From: Coleophoma eucalyptorum | Taxonomy: Eukaryota; Ascomycota; Leotiomycetes; Helotiales; Dermateaceae | Assembly (NCBI GenBank): GCA_026120035.1 | Contig: JALRME010000022.1 | Location: forward strand, 62,001-126,000 | Reading direction: 5' to 3' | DNA: 64,000 nucleotides | Part shown: piece after piece, positions 1 to 13,958 of the stretch | Layout: every line of letters starts with the position of its first letter | How positions within the stretch are numbered: the stretch's first letter is position 1 | Notes under the pieces: generated by a model | What the model was told of the DNA's origin: nothing | Databases searched by the model: none | Seen by the model: the letters and a program-made list of their open reading frames with translations, nothing else | Made by a program: the position numbers and the translations under genes

Positions 1-124
1 GCGCGGCTGCGCGGCTGTTCAGCGAATGGGTTGGCGAGCATTCCCGATTTCCAACCTGTATAACGCTTTCGTTCCTCACAACAGACATTGAAGCTCGCAT
101 CAATCTTCTACACATTCAATCACG

Positions 125-804
125 ATGAGACCCTCTCAAATCCTGCGATCCGGTGGTGATGGAGAGATTGGAAAGTACGGAAAGTGAGTATATCCTGGCT
201 GGGGTCGGGTGGCAGATTCTTCCGGCTACGTCGAGGAGGACTGGCGGGCAGCTGGATGCGAGTGGAAGAGGTGCTAGGGGAGATTTGGAAGTGCACAATG
301 CTAACTATGGTCTCTTCTTAGGTATTTGGGCCCATGGGGTAACTTTGGTGAGTCTACAAATCTCCCGTCAATCCTTGGGCATGCGCGGCGACATCGCAGA
401 CAGTCCCATCTCAAGACGACATCGATGCCCAATGGCAATTTCGAGACACGATAGCAAGGCTACAGCTTCAGAACAGCGGAGGATATGCATGGAAATGCTG
501 ATAAAGATTGTGCAGGATCCCCAGCCCAGAAGGGTGTTGCTTCATATGCCCTCAGCGCCAACAGCCAACGCCCTCTTGCTGGCACCCTGAACGCAGCCAT
601 CTTCAACACCTGGAGACGATTCAGCCACCAAGTCCTATACTTTGCACCACCTTTGATCGCTGCCTACGTCGCCATGGAGTGGGCAATTGAGAGGTTAGTG
701 ATTTGGATGGTGCTGGCAGCGCAGACAGTGGCTAATCCGGATTTCACAGAAATGAGTACTTGAACTCCAAGCCCGGCCGTCTGGAATTTGGTGAGGAAGA
801 ATAG
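125..804 (+). CDS. QCR8: Cytochrome b-c1 complex subunit 8
   Basis: Small subunit of respiratory complex III in the mitochondrial inner membrane, where it packs against cytochrome b. Exons read as 125-183, 322-347, 516-693 and 750-804; all junctions are in frame and give 105 residues, the usual length for the family. The protein contains the conserved stretch FNTWRRFSHQVLYFAPP followed by a single hydrophobic segment (AAYVAMEWAIER) and the C-terminal NEYLNSKPGR, all typical of fungal Qcr8. Exon 2 is only 26 nt, so a single-frame ORF search sees just pieces of this gene. The start was chosen because the ATG opens the conserved N-terminus MRPSQILRSGGDGEIGKYGK. No separate presequence is apparent, as expected for this subunit. 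Confidence 0.93.
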
Positions 805-1355
805 AATTCACTTTGAGATGCTCTCCATGCTAATCGACTCCCTTTAGCCGACGAGGAATAATTGATGTCGTGGATAGTGGATGGGTAGGATGAGCTGTAC
901 ATTAGTAGACTCAATACCAGAAACGTATTCTGATAGCTTTACTCCACTCTTCTTTCTTGCAGTGATATTCGTTTCCATTTCCCCAGGCTTGATCACTGCA
1001 ATTCAAGCCGAACAAGAGGTGTGGAAAGTGTAATGATGTATGAAGAGTGTCTGCGTAGCGTAATGAGAAAACTTCGTATTTAAGGAAGAAACCACCCCGA
1101 AATCAAGAAATACTCATGCAATTTGCAACTACTCATCTATGGTTAAAATTCAATCAGTTCTTTTAAAATACACTCGCAAAGTCCTTCGTTGACCACTCAA
1201 AGTTCACATAGAAGACTAATCGAGACTAGCGCCAAAATTATCTCGGGTGAGCAAAAAATAATTCTGATTTCAAGAAGCTCTCTCGAAGCCTCGAAGCCCG
1301 CAACGAACTTCCAGAAACTCCCCAGCCAATTCAACCCCAACACCACAATTTCAAA
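805..1355. other. Intergenic, QCR8 to NHP2
   Basis: About 550 bp holding the QCR8 3' end and the NHP2 promoter and leader, both on the plus strand. The leader just before the NHP2 start is C/A-rich (about 1310-1355). No reading frame resembling a protein was seen. Confidence 0.6.
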
Positions 1356-2086
1356 ATGGGCAAGGACAAATCCGAGAAGCGCGATAAGAAGGAGAAGAAG
1401 GAGAAGCGCAGCGAGAAGGACGGTGTCTCAAAACCTAAGAAGGAGAAAAAGTCGAAGCTGAGCGAGGAAAATGTCAAGGCCGCTGTCGAGGAGGTTCTAA
1501 AGCAATCCGAAACTCCTGCTGTTGCTGAGACGACCGTGGAGGCTGCGATTGACACTTCTGGCGATGTTGTTCTGAAGCCTGTTGGTGCTTTGGTCCCTTT
1601 TGCTGCTCCTTTGGCAGATGAGAAGGTTGCGAAGAAGGTGCTTAAGAGCGTTAAGAAAGGTACGAAGAATAATGCAACACCCGACATGAAAACCACTTTG
1701 CTAATTACCTCTCAACAGCTGCAAAGAACAAGACCCTAAAGCGTGGTGTCAAGGAAGTTGTCAAGGCCCTCCGAAAGTCACCACAAGGATCCAACACTGC
1801 TGCACCTGGCGTTGTTATCCTCGCAGCAGATATTTCACCTATGGATGTCATCTCTCATATCCCAGTCCTGTGCGAAGACCACAACGTCCCATACATCTTC
1901 GTCACTAGCCGTGCCGAATTGGGAGCCGCAGGAAACACCAAGCGACCAACAAGTGTAGTCATGGTCTCACAAGAGCGAGCCGGTGCCAAGAAGGCTGAGA
2001 AGATCGAGGGTGAGGAGGAATTTGGTGATGTCTATAAGGACCTTGTCAAGGTTGTGGAGAAGGAGTCTCGAAATGTTCGGGTATAG
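1356..2086 (+). CDS. NHP2: H/ACA ribonucleoprotein subunit 2 (Nhp2)
   Basis: Core protein of nucleolar H/ACA snoRNPs, which guide pseudouridylation of rRNA and snRNA. Exons 1356-1659 and 1719-2086 give 223 residues; the intron carries a CTAATTAC branch site and a CAG acceptor. The N-terminal 35 residues are almost all Lys, Glu, Ser and Asp (runs such as KKEKKEKR), a longer charged tail than yeast Nhp2 has. The L7Ae/RNA-binding fold begins near residue 100 and includes KRGVKEVVKAL, GVVILAADISPMDVISHIPVLCE and the conserved NVPYIF and LG segments. The tail KDLVKVVEKES closes the fold. The ATG has a good context (TCAAAATGG). The L7Ae/NHP2 family assignment is firm. Confidence 0.95.
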
Positions 2087-3879
2087 AGATTTCGACTTTT
2101 CTTTTTCTTGTGTGTGTTGCGGTATGGCGTGGTGTACATGGGGCAAGTGACAAGGGCAAAATACTTGCTGCTCACTGAAACTGGATACCTTGCGTTTGCA
2201 GACACTTGGGTTGGGGCTATAGGCAGCTTCTACTTGCCTGTTGTATCATACTCTACGAGATGCAAGGTCTTTGTTCTTTTTTGCATGGAAAGTAATGGGC
2301 GTTCTGGATTGGCTAAGGAAATGAAAAAAACAAAAGTTTACTCCGGTTGCTATGCAAATTTGTGCATTGTACATTTGACTTCGGATTCAATAATCTGTGT
2401 GTCCATCCAATTGCCCCATTCTAATACGAGTGCCAAATATAGTTGCAGGATTTTGTTCCGATTCCTTTCCTGTTGCCTTGCGTGCAAAATCTTAAGTATT
2501 CGGCATATGGGTGTTACCAATGGCTAATAATTGATTTCATGGGGTGGTTATCACTCACCAGCACTTGTTCATTCTCATCAGCAGAGATAATATCATTAAA
2601 AAACGTATGTGATCTAAGTGGAGGGGATACTTGCCAATGCCGCTGTCCTTGAATTCTGATGCCGGTGCCATCTTGACCACCAACTTCTTTATCTTGTCCT
2701 TTCTTAATATCAGATATAGTTTTAGCCTGAATAGAATCCGAAGAAGATTCTCAACTTTTTTGCTCTGCACAAATCTGTCTGAAGTGTTCTTTAGTCCAGT
2801 GGTTTATGGTGGACAAGGGGAGCTCCTCGAATTAAAAAGCGGCGAATGTTGAATATACTTTCTCCATCTCTTCTTGAGTTAACACGAAACTGAAGATGAA
2901 TCATATCTTTAATGTGTAATTTTACTCTGGATACTCTGATGCTTCTGAATCTCCTTTAAATCTAGTCTTATTCAAGCTTGTGGGGTCCTTATTTGAGCGA
3001 GATTTACATACTTACAATCAAAGAATATGTGGGTGTAAGAATGGAAGAAGATAGAGATTAGACGATGGCAATAACCGCAAGCTTATATAGCAAACAATGA
3101 CTTTAGATTACACAATGAAAAGCAAGTATGTGTGTACTCCTAAACAGATTTCTATACCTGTGGGTGGTCCAGATATTCCTCCCTATCTGGGAAAAATGCG
3201 AGACAGTGATGTGCACCCAAGATCGTTTACTATAGCACCGACACAAATAGAAAAGATAAGCCTTAAGCAGGTAATATAAGAGGGAATAGTCAGGTATATA
3301 AATATACATGTGGGTGGCTAGCTATTTCCTACCCACGCATAAGCCATAGTGAATTTTACAACGAAGTTATTTCCCTGCCGATCTGCAAGAAAGTACTTTA
3401 TATACAGAGTAACATGCACGAGTAATATTTGTATACGTGAATGCATGCGCTGATAAGCATCGTTAAAGACCGATGTAATCAGAGGTCGCAGCAGCAAACA
3501 ATAAGGATATACTTTGCAATCTTTCGTACTTCATTTTGAGTAGGGTATTTTTCGAGCGGACACTGCCTTAGGGCTGAGGGAGAGAAGACAAAGAAATGAA
3601 AGCATAATATCCCAGATGGCTTTTATCCTCGTTCTCATCCTCCTAGCAGGTATGAGTATTGCAGTGAGGTAAACCAAGCAATTTCCCTCCGAAAAGCCAG
3701 ACGTGGACAATTTCTAACCCGGATTGCCTAATCACTTCTCCAAACGCCTTTGAGTTTCCCACCCATATATGCAATATCCCAATCTTGCCTCCCTATGGAC
3801 CAAGACAGTAACAGTAAAGGACAGACAAAAACGGGAATAGCTCCAACTTCCTTGGTCGTTGGTTTCAATCATGGATAGA
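2087..3879. other. Convergent intergenic region, AT-rich
   Basis: About 1.8 kb between the 3' ends of NHP2 (plus) and SNF1 (minus). It is AT-richer than the flanking genes, particularly about 2500-3450. Only short frames without protein character occur (for example 2555-2770 minus and 3097-3279 plus). It could hold an old decayed insertion, but I see no terminal repeats or transposase remnants. Confidence 0.5.
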
Positions 3880-6482
<2,603 letters not shown>

Positions 6483-7397
6483 TTTTCAGGGGGGCACTGT
6501 CGGCTCTTATTGAGCAGTCAGCGAGGTGAGGTGAGTCCAGGCAGACCCTATTGCTTTCTAGCGGAGAGAGGGGATCGTGAATTGCCCCACCGCAAATGGC
6601 GGCACGAGCTTCGTCAAATCAACAGTATTTGCGCCCGTAACTGATCTGAGTTATATGAAATAAATCGCTACGCGCATGTCAAGAGCACGATATCTCTGCA
6701 GATTTCAGGATTCCCGAGGACTTCAGGAGTTGACTTGAGTCTGTCGTGCAGAAGGGGTTGAGGTTGCTCAAAATAGGTTGGTACGATACTATAGTATTGA
6801 GCCGGACTCGCTAATCAGCTGCCATCTCCAATTTGGTGTGGAGGAGGCTTGCTCGTCATGGGTTCTCCGTTCTCCGGGCAAGAATTAAAATTAAAGAAAA
6901 AACCTGGGGCTAGTTTCAGGCTCCAATACGGAGGATCATGACGATTTTGAGATGTCCAAGCTAGAATTGCATCAGAAGAGGGGCCAGAATACTCATTCTG
7001 TATGTGTTCGGAACTCTATTATCGCAATCAGTCATTTCGCACGTGGACGACGAAGGTCTATTTTCTGCATGCAGAGGTATTTTCGCATTTTCAGCCTCAA
7101 AATCCTATTGTCGTCATGGTACATTCCTCTCCCGGCGGTATGGACGATTCGAGAATACTAGCTTTTTAATAATACAATGGCGAATGTAACATTTTCAACT
7201 GTCTTGCGGCCCGAACCAGCAGAACTATACCGGGAGACAAAACCACATTTTGACAGCCCAGTTCTATCCTCGCAGAAAAGTTCTTACAAAGTATGAGCAC
7301 TCTTTTCCACTCCAACTTCGTCGAGAAGTCCAGGCCTCCATATACTGCCCATGGTTTATTGCATTCCTTGCCCCTTCCTGCCAAAGAATCGGCTTCC
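6483..7397. other. SNF1 upstream region
   Basis: About 900 bp upstream of the SNF1 start and downstream of the stop of the next minus-strand gene. It should contain the SNF1 promoter and leader. Frames at 6952-7161 and 7264-7512 have no recognisable protein character. Confidence 0.5.
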
Positions 7398-8139
7398 TTA
7401 CTCCTTTGATTCCTCCTCTTTCAATCGTTGAACCAGCTTCTCTCTTAAGAAATCGCTCACTCCAAGAATGCCGTCTCGTGTGATGACTCTGTAACTCCCA
7501 CTTTTCTGCCAATTTCCATTCTCGCCCACAATGGCACCCTGCCCATCGACTTCCAAGCTCCCAAAGATGTCCTCAGGCCACGCAATGCGTCCATAGTCTG
7601 GGGGTGCCCTAGAGTCACTCAAGTGCACCCACCCACCTCTGCCTCCACCACCGGCGCCGCCTTGGGAACTGGCACCACCAGCACCATCTCCTCCCTTCTT
7701 TTTAAGATCTCTTTTGTTCTGAGTAGGGAAGAACATACCCCCGCTACCAAGTGCCGAGCCAGAAGTTGAGGCGAATACGGCGGCTTGTGCTACAAGGCCT
7801 GGGTCCTTGTGGGCGTGAGAAGAGAGGACAGAGTCGAGGATAGATAGGAACCTGGGGTTTTCGCGGACCGAGTCTGGTGTTGGGGGAAGCTTGCTGGTAG
7901 TACCGATAGCTAGGCTAGAGTTGGGAGGGCAGGTTGGTAGGAGAGTCAGTATATGCACTGACGGCGACGTGGGCGAAGGAAAGACATACTGAAAGTGCTG
8001 TTAGCATATACCTGAGAGCACTTGGGGGCTGGAGACATCTAACTATATTTGGATTGGATTCAAGCGTAGATACATATCGCACTGATTGTCGTAATATTTT
8101 CCCTGTCGTCCGAGGACGTAACAACTTCGTCGAAATCAT
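7398..8139 (-). CDS. Conserved-looking mitochondrial protein, function unknown
   Basis: Exons 8012-8139 and 7398-7914 (minus) give 214 residues. The start is the first true ATG and opens MISTKLLRPRTTGKILRQSV, which is rich in Arg, Lys and Ser with no acidic residues and looks like a mitochondrial presequence. The body contains SVRENPRFLSILDSVLSS, a Gly-rich linker (GGAGGGGRGG) and a C-terminal block with YGRIAWPEDIFGSLEVDG and SYRVITRDGILGVSDFLREKL. I do not recognise the family. The 97-nt intron was chosen because it keeps frame; nearer acceptors shift the frame or leave an intron that is too short, so the junction near residue 43 is less certain than the rest. The gene lies upstream of and in the same direction as glutamine synthetase. 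Confidence 0.7.
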
Positions 8140-8550
8140 TGTGGTATGATGGGGCAATGGTAAGGTTGCGATGCTCCAGATGTTTTTTGTAGATCTCCAT
8201 CGTCTAAACAGGAAATAAGCTCGTTATCGCAATCTGCATTACCCCGTCACGACTGTCAATGCGCACATTTCATTGTCAGCCTTGCGTTAAGTAGGCTATG
8301 AAGTCACAATTCAGCTTGAAAGGTTGGCTTTACACATTTCACATGTTAGGGGATATATTTGCAGGTGATGGTATCCCATTGTCTTGACTATATCTTAATG
8401 GCTCGAAAACTCTTCATAGTTTTATGAGCAAAAAGCAAGAAAATCATTGTCAAGCGCCTTGCAGAAAAAGAAACCGTAAAATCGTCGCTCAACCATTCAG
8501 CAACGGCAATTGCTCCAGCCCATCCCCCAGTCTTGTACAGAGAAACCAAT
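8140..8550. other. Intergenic, GLN1 3' side
   Basis: About 410 bp between the glutamine synthetase stop and the start of the mitochondrial gene, both on the minus strand. It holds one promoter and one 3' end; nothing else was seen. Confidence 0.5.
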
Positions 8551-9934
8551 CTAAGCTTTGTCATCAAGTCCGCCAAGAATCTACAGAAGCTAGATTAGCA
8601 TTGATTCGGGATTATGAGTATGCGTAAACCTACAGTCTCCATCATAATACCAGTGATTTGGTATGGGTCAGCGTTGGATGCTGGTCGTCTATCCTCGAAG
8701 TAACCGTAGCCCTTGGCGGCACACTCTCTTGGAATTCGGACCGATGATCCACGGTTGGCAACACCATAGGTAAATGAGTCGATGCTGCCAGTCTCGTGTC
8801 GACCAGTAAGACGGAGAGTGTTGTCTTCGCCGTAGACGGCGATGTGCTCCTTGTGACGGGACTCAAGCTTCTTAATAGCAGCCTCAATATGCTTCATACC
8901 TCCCTCCTTGCGCATCTCCTCAGTGGAGAAGTTGCTGTGAAGACCAGCTCCGTTCCAGTCACCTGGAATTGGCTTAGGGTGGAAAGAGATCTTAGCACCG
9001 AACTCCTCAGCGACACGGTGGAGAAGGAAACGGGCCATCCAGAGATGGTCACCCACTGTTTCAAATTAGTCACTCATCTTTGAAGGCTCCTAGCGCAGTT
9101 CGACTCACATTCAATACCGACGCAAGGGCCAACTTGGAACTCCCATTGGGCAGGCATGACCTCAGCATTGGTTCCAGAGATCTTGATGCCGGCGTACATG
9201 CAAGCCTTGTAGTGAGCCTCAACGATGTCTCGGCAGTAAACCTTTCCAGTACCAACACCACAGTAGTATGGGCCTTGGGGACCTGGGAAACCGTTGACTG
9301 GCCATCCATAAGGTCTGTCAGAGACATCGAGCAGGGTGTATTCTTGCTCAAGACCAAACCATGGCTTATGGTCCTTGTGTGCCTCAGCGAGCTTTGCAGC
9401 CTCGTGACGGTGGTTGAACTTGTTTGGGGTTCCATCGGGATCCCAGCACTCAGTCAAGACCAAGATGTTGGGTGCGCCACGGAGAGGATCAGGGAAGATT
9501 GCGACAGGTCGGAGGTAGACGTCAGAGTTGTCACCAGGAGCTTGTCCAGTTGAAGAACCATCAAAGTTCCACTCTGGAAGGTCCTCGACCTTGAATTGAC
9601 CGTCCTTGGGGATGCTGGTGAGGGTCTAAGACAGGCACAATCACATTAGTTTCTGCCAAGTGCCTAGATCGCATGTCCGTCGATGTTGACTCACCTTTGA
9701 CTTGGTGCGAACACCACCAGTGGCATCGATCCAGATGTACCTGAACAGATCGTAAATACCAGACAATCAGTGCGCGCGCATCTGAAAACCTACTCAGCCA
9801 TAGCGCTGCCCTTCTGGTCGAGCTTCATGTACTTCATGAGCTGCAAAGATAGTCAGCTATCGTAGTGGGGGCGATTTCGGAGCCCCAGTTCTACTTACGT
9901 TCTCCGTATAGGAGATGGTTGTGGTGGAAGCCAT
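8551..9934 (-). CDS. GLN1: Glutamine synthetase
   Basis: Cytosolic eukaryotic type II glutamine synthetase: glutamate + NH3 + ATP to glutamine, the entry point of ammonium assimilation. Six minus-strand exons: 9899-9934, 9794-9840, 9695-9740, 9109-9625, 8634-9055 and 8551-8580 (365 residues). Visible signatures are [14 protein letters not shown], the glutamate/metal site [28 protein letters not shown] in the ATP site, and [12 protein letters not shown]. The last exon encodes only ILGGLDDKA after a 53-nt intron with a GCTAATC branch site; this restores the METI-x-G C-terminus normal for the family, whereas an earlier acceptor would give a premature stop. Three small exons (36, 47 and 46 nt) open the gene. 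Confidence 0.97.
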
Positions 9935-10083
9935 CTTTGCAGAATGGTTTGGGGTGGAGAAGGGAGAAAGAGGAGGGTCGATGTGGAATGTTAGACTGTG
10001 ATGTTGTGAAGACTGACAGGAGTCTGGAGAAGGGGGGAAGAAGTTTGTAGAGGGATTGTTGGGTGCTTTTAAGGACGGGCTCC

Positions 10084-10089
10084 GATAAG
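10084..10089 (+). promoter_or_regulatory. Possible GATA-factor site upstream of GLN1
   Basis: A GATAAG hexamer lies about 150 bp upstream of the glutamine synthetase start. Fungal AreA/NIT2 GATA factors bind HGATAR sites in nitrogen-regulated promoters, and glutamine synthetase is often such a target. One hexamer is weak evidence. Confidence 0.25.
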
Positions 10090-11395
10090 TGGGCGGAATT
10101 AGAGAGCAACGGCTAAGCGACAATGGCCGCAAGTGATTTCAGGTGGCTTTGAGTGGTTAACTCGACCTTCGGGGGGACTTGCGGCTGGCGTGGGTCAATT
10201 AACTTCGTGGGACACTGGGACACTGGCTGTATCTATTAGGCACGGAACAAGAGTAGGTGTCGCGGACAGGCTGGGCATGTGTGGAGCGGCGGTCGATCTG
10301 AAAGAAGCAAGGCAAATTGACAGCCAGCTATTACTATTCCACGAGGCACTACAGGAGGCATTTGCACTACGAGGAGATATTTATACATTGGTGCTCTGTC
10401 GTTCAAAGCGGGAATACGCACCTGCGAGTTGTTTACTTCTTTGCGCACCTGTCGCTCGATGTCCTTTCCATTTTTTGCCAGGCACAAGACCAACAGAACA
10501 ATGCAGGTAGAAGTTTTTCTTTCGGTCAATCCGTCCCCTTGCCTTGCTTTTTACCTCGAGGTTCCGTAGCTGGAGAGTCAGCCACACTCGCGCGGGATAT
10601 GCAGCTTTCTGAAACCGTGGGACTCTCCTGCGTTGGTGTATCTTTGTTTGCAAGAGAAGTCCATGTCCAGTCGTCCGACAAGTCTCTACACACCTCCGTT
10701 ACCAGCTACCCTGACCATTGATACCCAAGCTCGCCCTGTGATAAGCCTGCCACGAGCTCTCTAGATGTGCTTGCCACTTTCAATAAGGCCGAGATCTTCA
10801 TGATAAGGCTGTTGTCGGCGTCATAGATGCCTTTCTCAACGGTGCCAATTGCTATCAACAGACACCATCATCTTGCACAACTACACATGACATCGCTGTG
10901 TTTAAGAAGCTTGGGGGTCCGATTGATAGTGATCTCTTTACTGGAGTAGGAGATTGGTGGACGTTGTCAACCTGACCCCTGCTGGTGCTGCATATGCACG
11001 CGGCTGTCTGTACGCATCCTGCAATCCAGTCTTGGAGTCTGGACGGACGAAGGCATGGAACAGAGCTAGAAAGAGGGGATTGACGTTCAAGCAGCGTGAT
11101 ACCAGGGAAGCAAACATACGATCTCATGCGTATTTATTGATGTTTCTACTCAATTCAAGTGAAGTCAAGGCAACTCAAGGCAAATAAAAGCAGGTCAGGG
11201 ATCAGTGACCCGAACTCGGAAGTCCAAGACCGTCCCAAAAGTGAAAGACAAAGGCATAGCATACCCTCGACAGGACCCTACTGTCCGTATGCACCTCCGA
11301 CATCAGACATCGTGAAGAGTTTTCCCTCATTACCCAAATAATAATCTTGCTCCTTAATCCCGCATATGGCAACAAGGAATAAATTCAGAAATTTT

Positions 11396-11423
11396 GGATC
11401 TTTTGAGGATCTTTTGAGGATCT
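11396..11423. repeat. 11-bp tandem repeat, 2.5 copies
   Basis: The unit GGATCTTTTGA occurs twice and is followed by GGATCT. It lies in non-coding DNA with no evident role. Confidence 0.7.
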
Positions 11424-12831
11424 ATTAATGTTCGAGGATTCTAGCCTAGTCGGCAAAGATAAAACAGCATATATGCCTCAACTTTGACAAATCTCTTCCT
11501 CTTCTTGGATATGCCGCGCGCAACAACAAAAGGCCCCCATGAACAATTCAGTCATTTACCCATCAACCTCGTCGCCCTGGAACTATGCACGACGAAACCG
11601 AAAGCAGAACATGTACCCCGCTGCAGAAGTGACCGATGGTGATCCTTGCGCGCCTTGCGATAAGGAATGTAGGATTTGATTGGCTTCAGGCGCAATCCGA
11701 GTAAAGGTATAAAGTAAAATGTGGCGCACGGCGGCTGTATCTCGTAAAGCCTGGAAAATAGCATATCCGATCACGTGTTAATATCCTATCTCTGTATCTT
11801 CTATCTTTGCTCAGTCTCTTCCTTAATCCACGTCTTTATTTTCCTCTTTCTCACGGTGCCAAACTCCTCATAAGCCGTGCATGGTGTCCGTACTCAGTGG
11901 TACGGACGTAGGTGCACTTAGCCGTACCCGTCCCCGTTATCAGCGAAATGAAAGCGGCACAGCACGTCCTTGACGATATCACGATAGCATCGGATAACTT
12001 GAAAGGGAGTCTCGCTACGGAGTAAGCTGTCAATGTTTTTCCCCTATCCATTTCCACTGCCCATCCGGCACGGGATGGGGCAGCCGTGAACAAGATAGGG
12101 AGCCCGAGCAAGCAGCCGAGAAGTCCACCTCCACTTAAGTCAAGTCGATTTCCAATATGATGGGATTCGTTTTCCGCAACGATGGATCCTTGTTGCAAGT
12201 CGCAATGGAGATGTTGGGAAATAAACTTCGTGCTCTACGATTCAGTCCGGCAAAGCAGCCATTCCATGTCGAAGAGTCGCTCCATGCTAGCTGACTGCGG
12301 ATTGTTTTTGTTGGTTTTGGATTCTGGAAGGAATCCTGCGTAGCGAGTCAGAGTTCTCTCCAGCCCGGCTATGCTTTCAACCATTGTTGCCACGGCTATG
12401 GGCTAGAAGCAACGGTATGAGTAAGAGAAACGGGCTTCTGGAACAAATACGTGACAGTGTTGTCTCCCAACGCAAACAGCCAATGAAACTAGTGCTCATT
12501 GTTGGACAAGCCTTGGTTATTTTTACAAACTCTGTGAGCAGAAATTCCAGGATCTCACGTTCAAGTTAATCGCCTTTCATCACAAACGAAACCCGGCAAA
12601 TGCAGAATTCATTGCATAATGACAATATTCAATTGGCTTCCCTTGGGCGAGCTCAATGGTTGAAAGGCGAAAGCCAGTCTATTCAAGCTATTTCCATTCC
12701 GCCACCGGGCAAAAGGACCAATCCCAGAAATACGAGCCTTCAACCGAACGAGAACAGCAAGAATGCTTTGCCACTGGTTCTCATACACACGCTCATGACA
12801 TAGGCTCAACGACAAGAACGACCACCCCAGC

Positions 12832-13958
12832 TCAGAAAATGTAATCGAGCAACTGACTATGGACAAGAGACTCGATAGCTTTCTTCTCCTTTTCCTGCAA
12901 CAACAAAAATTCGAGTCGTTGTTGGATGATGGCAGCTTGTCTCTTCGCCGGCGTGAGCGCTGGTGGTATCGATTTCGGTGGTATAATAGCAGGTTTGCGT
13001 GAGCCAGTCAAGGGATATTTCTCGGTAAACTTTTCCAGCAGCGGATTGGCAAGCTTTGGGTCCATGAACTTGGCCTCACGTCCAGGAGCGTCTGGAGCAG
13101 GAAGACCTGGAGGTGGAAATCTGATTGGCCGAAATGTGTCGTAGTTTAATGCTGGGCGCCCTGTCGTCGGTGTAGCTGAAGGCGAAGTTAATGCAGAGCC
13201 AACTTTAGTTGAGCCTGAGAGTAGCTCCGAGCTGGCATTCGAAATTTTGGCCGTATCATTAGGTATCTTAATCTTCAGTTTTAGTCGATGGGATGCCTTC
13301 ACGGAAGAAAATTCCTTTGCCATGGGATTCAACTTGCTCGCACGAATAGTTTCGTCCTTGAAGCGGACGCTTTTGGTGAGGGCACGACGAATCCTCGTTT
13401 CAAGCTCAACTTTTTTGTTTGTCTCTACTGCCTTGATTAGTATCCAGAGCGTGAGGTTTGAATAAGGCTCGTTATTCATATTTCGCGGATAGCAGAGTAT
13501 GACAAATGAGGACAATTTACTTACCAGGAATTGTCACGGTCGAAGTCGCGGCACGCCGAGTCTCTGTGACTGAATATATATCAACAGTTGTCCTATGTCA
13601 TACAGGTTGAGGGTCAACTACCCTTCGAAACAGGCTTAGGTATCTTCGTCGATGTATTAATGAATCTGTTGGTTTGAGAAATTATTGGATTTTCAGCTGT
13701 ATTCGGATTCTTGATTACAATCCTTGAGGTCGCTTCTGTTGAGGCCTTCATATTGATACGCTTAGACAACGTCTTCCACTCTGGACTCAATCCATCAAGG
13801 CTATCCATATCAATTGTAAACACGTTTGGAGTGGTAACTATCTCTGCTCTCCATGAGTCGGGCAATTGGGCATGTGTCTTACCACGCTTTTGTGGTGTTA
13901 GAGCTAGAGCTGATTTGCTGAGCCGGATACCCTGAAGTTCTGGCTTTGTGGATGCCAT
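12832..13958 (-). CDS. Hypothetical protein, unrecognised
   Basis: Minus-strand exons 13622-13958, 13525-13569 and 12832-13427 give 325 residues. Both introns have good donors (GTAGTT, GTAAGT) and the second has an ATACTAATC branch site; frame is kept throughout. The ATG has a strong context (ACCATGG). The protein is basic and Ser/Thr/Pro-rich, with LPDSWRAEIVTTPNVFTID near residue 30, a Pro-rich middle (PIRFPPPGLPAPDAP) and a helical C-terminus (AAIIQQRLEFLLLQEKEKKA). I do not recognise the family. A separate ankyrin-like frame lies just upstream on the same strand (14082-14267) and might be an earlier exon; if so, the start given here is internal. Confidence 0.6.

Larger units (their letters stand above)
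9935..12831. other. Long intergenic region without a recognised gene
   Basis: About 2.9 kb. The first few hundred bases hold the GLN1 leader and promoter (pyrimidine-rich when read on the minus strand near 9950-10060). Several 60-135 codon frames exist (for example 10317-10721 plus and 11851-12198 minus), but none has convincing composition, conserved motifs or splice signals. An 11-bp tandem repeat is listed separately. Confidence 0.5.

Noticed and set aside
2500..3450. AT-rich stretch that might be a RIP-mutated transposon
   Set aside because: No terminal repeats, target-site duplication or transposase/reverse-transcriptase remnants seen by eye.
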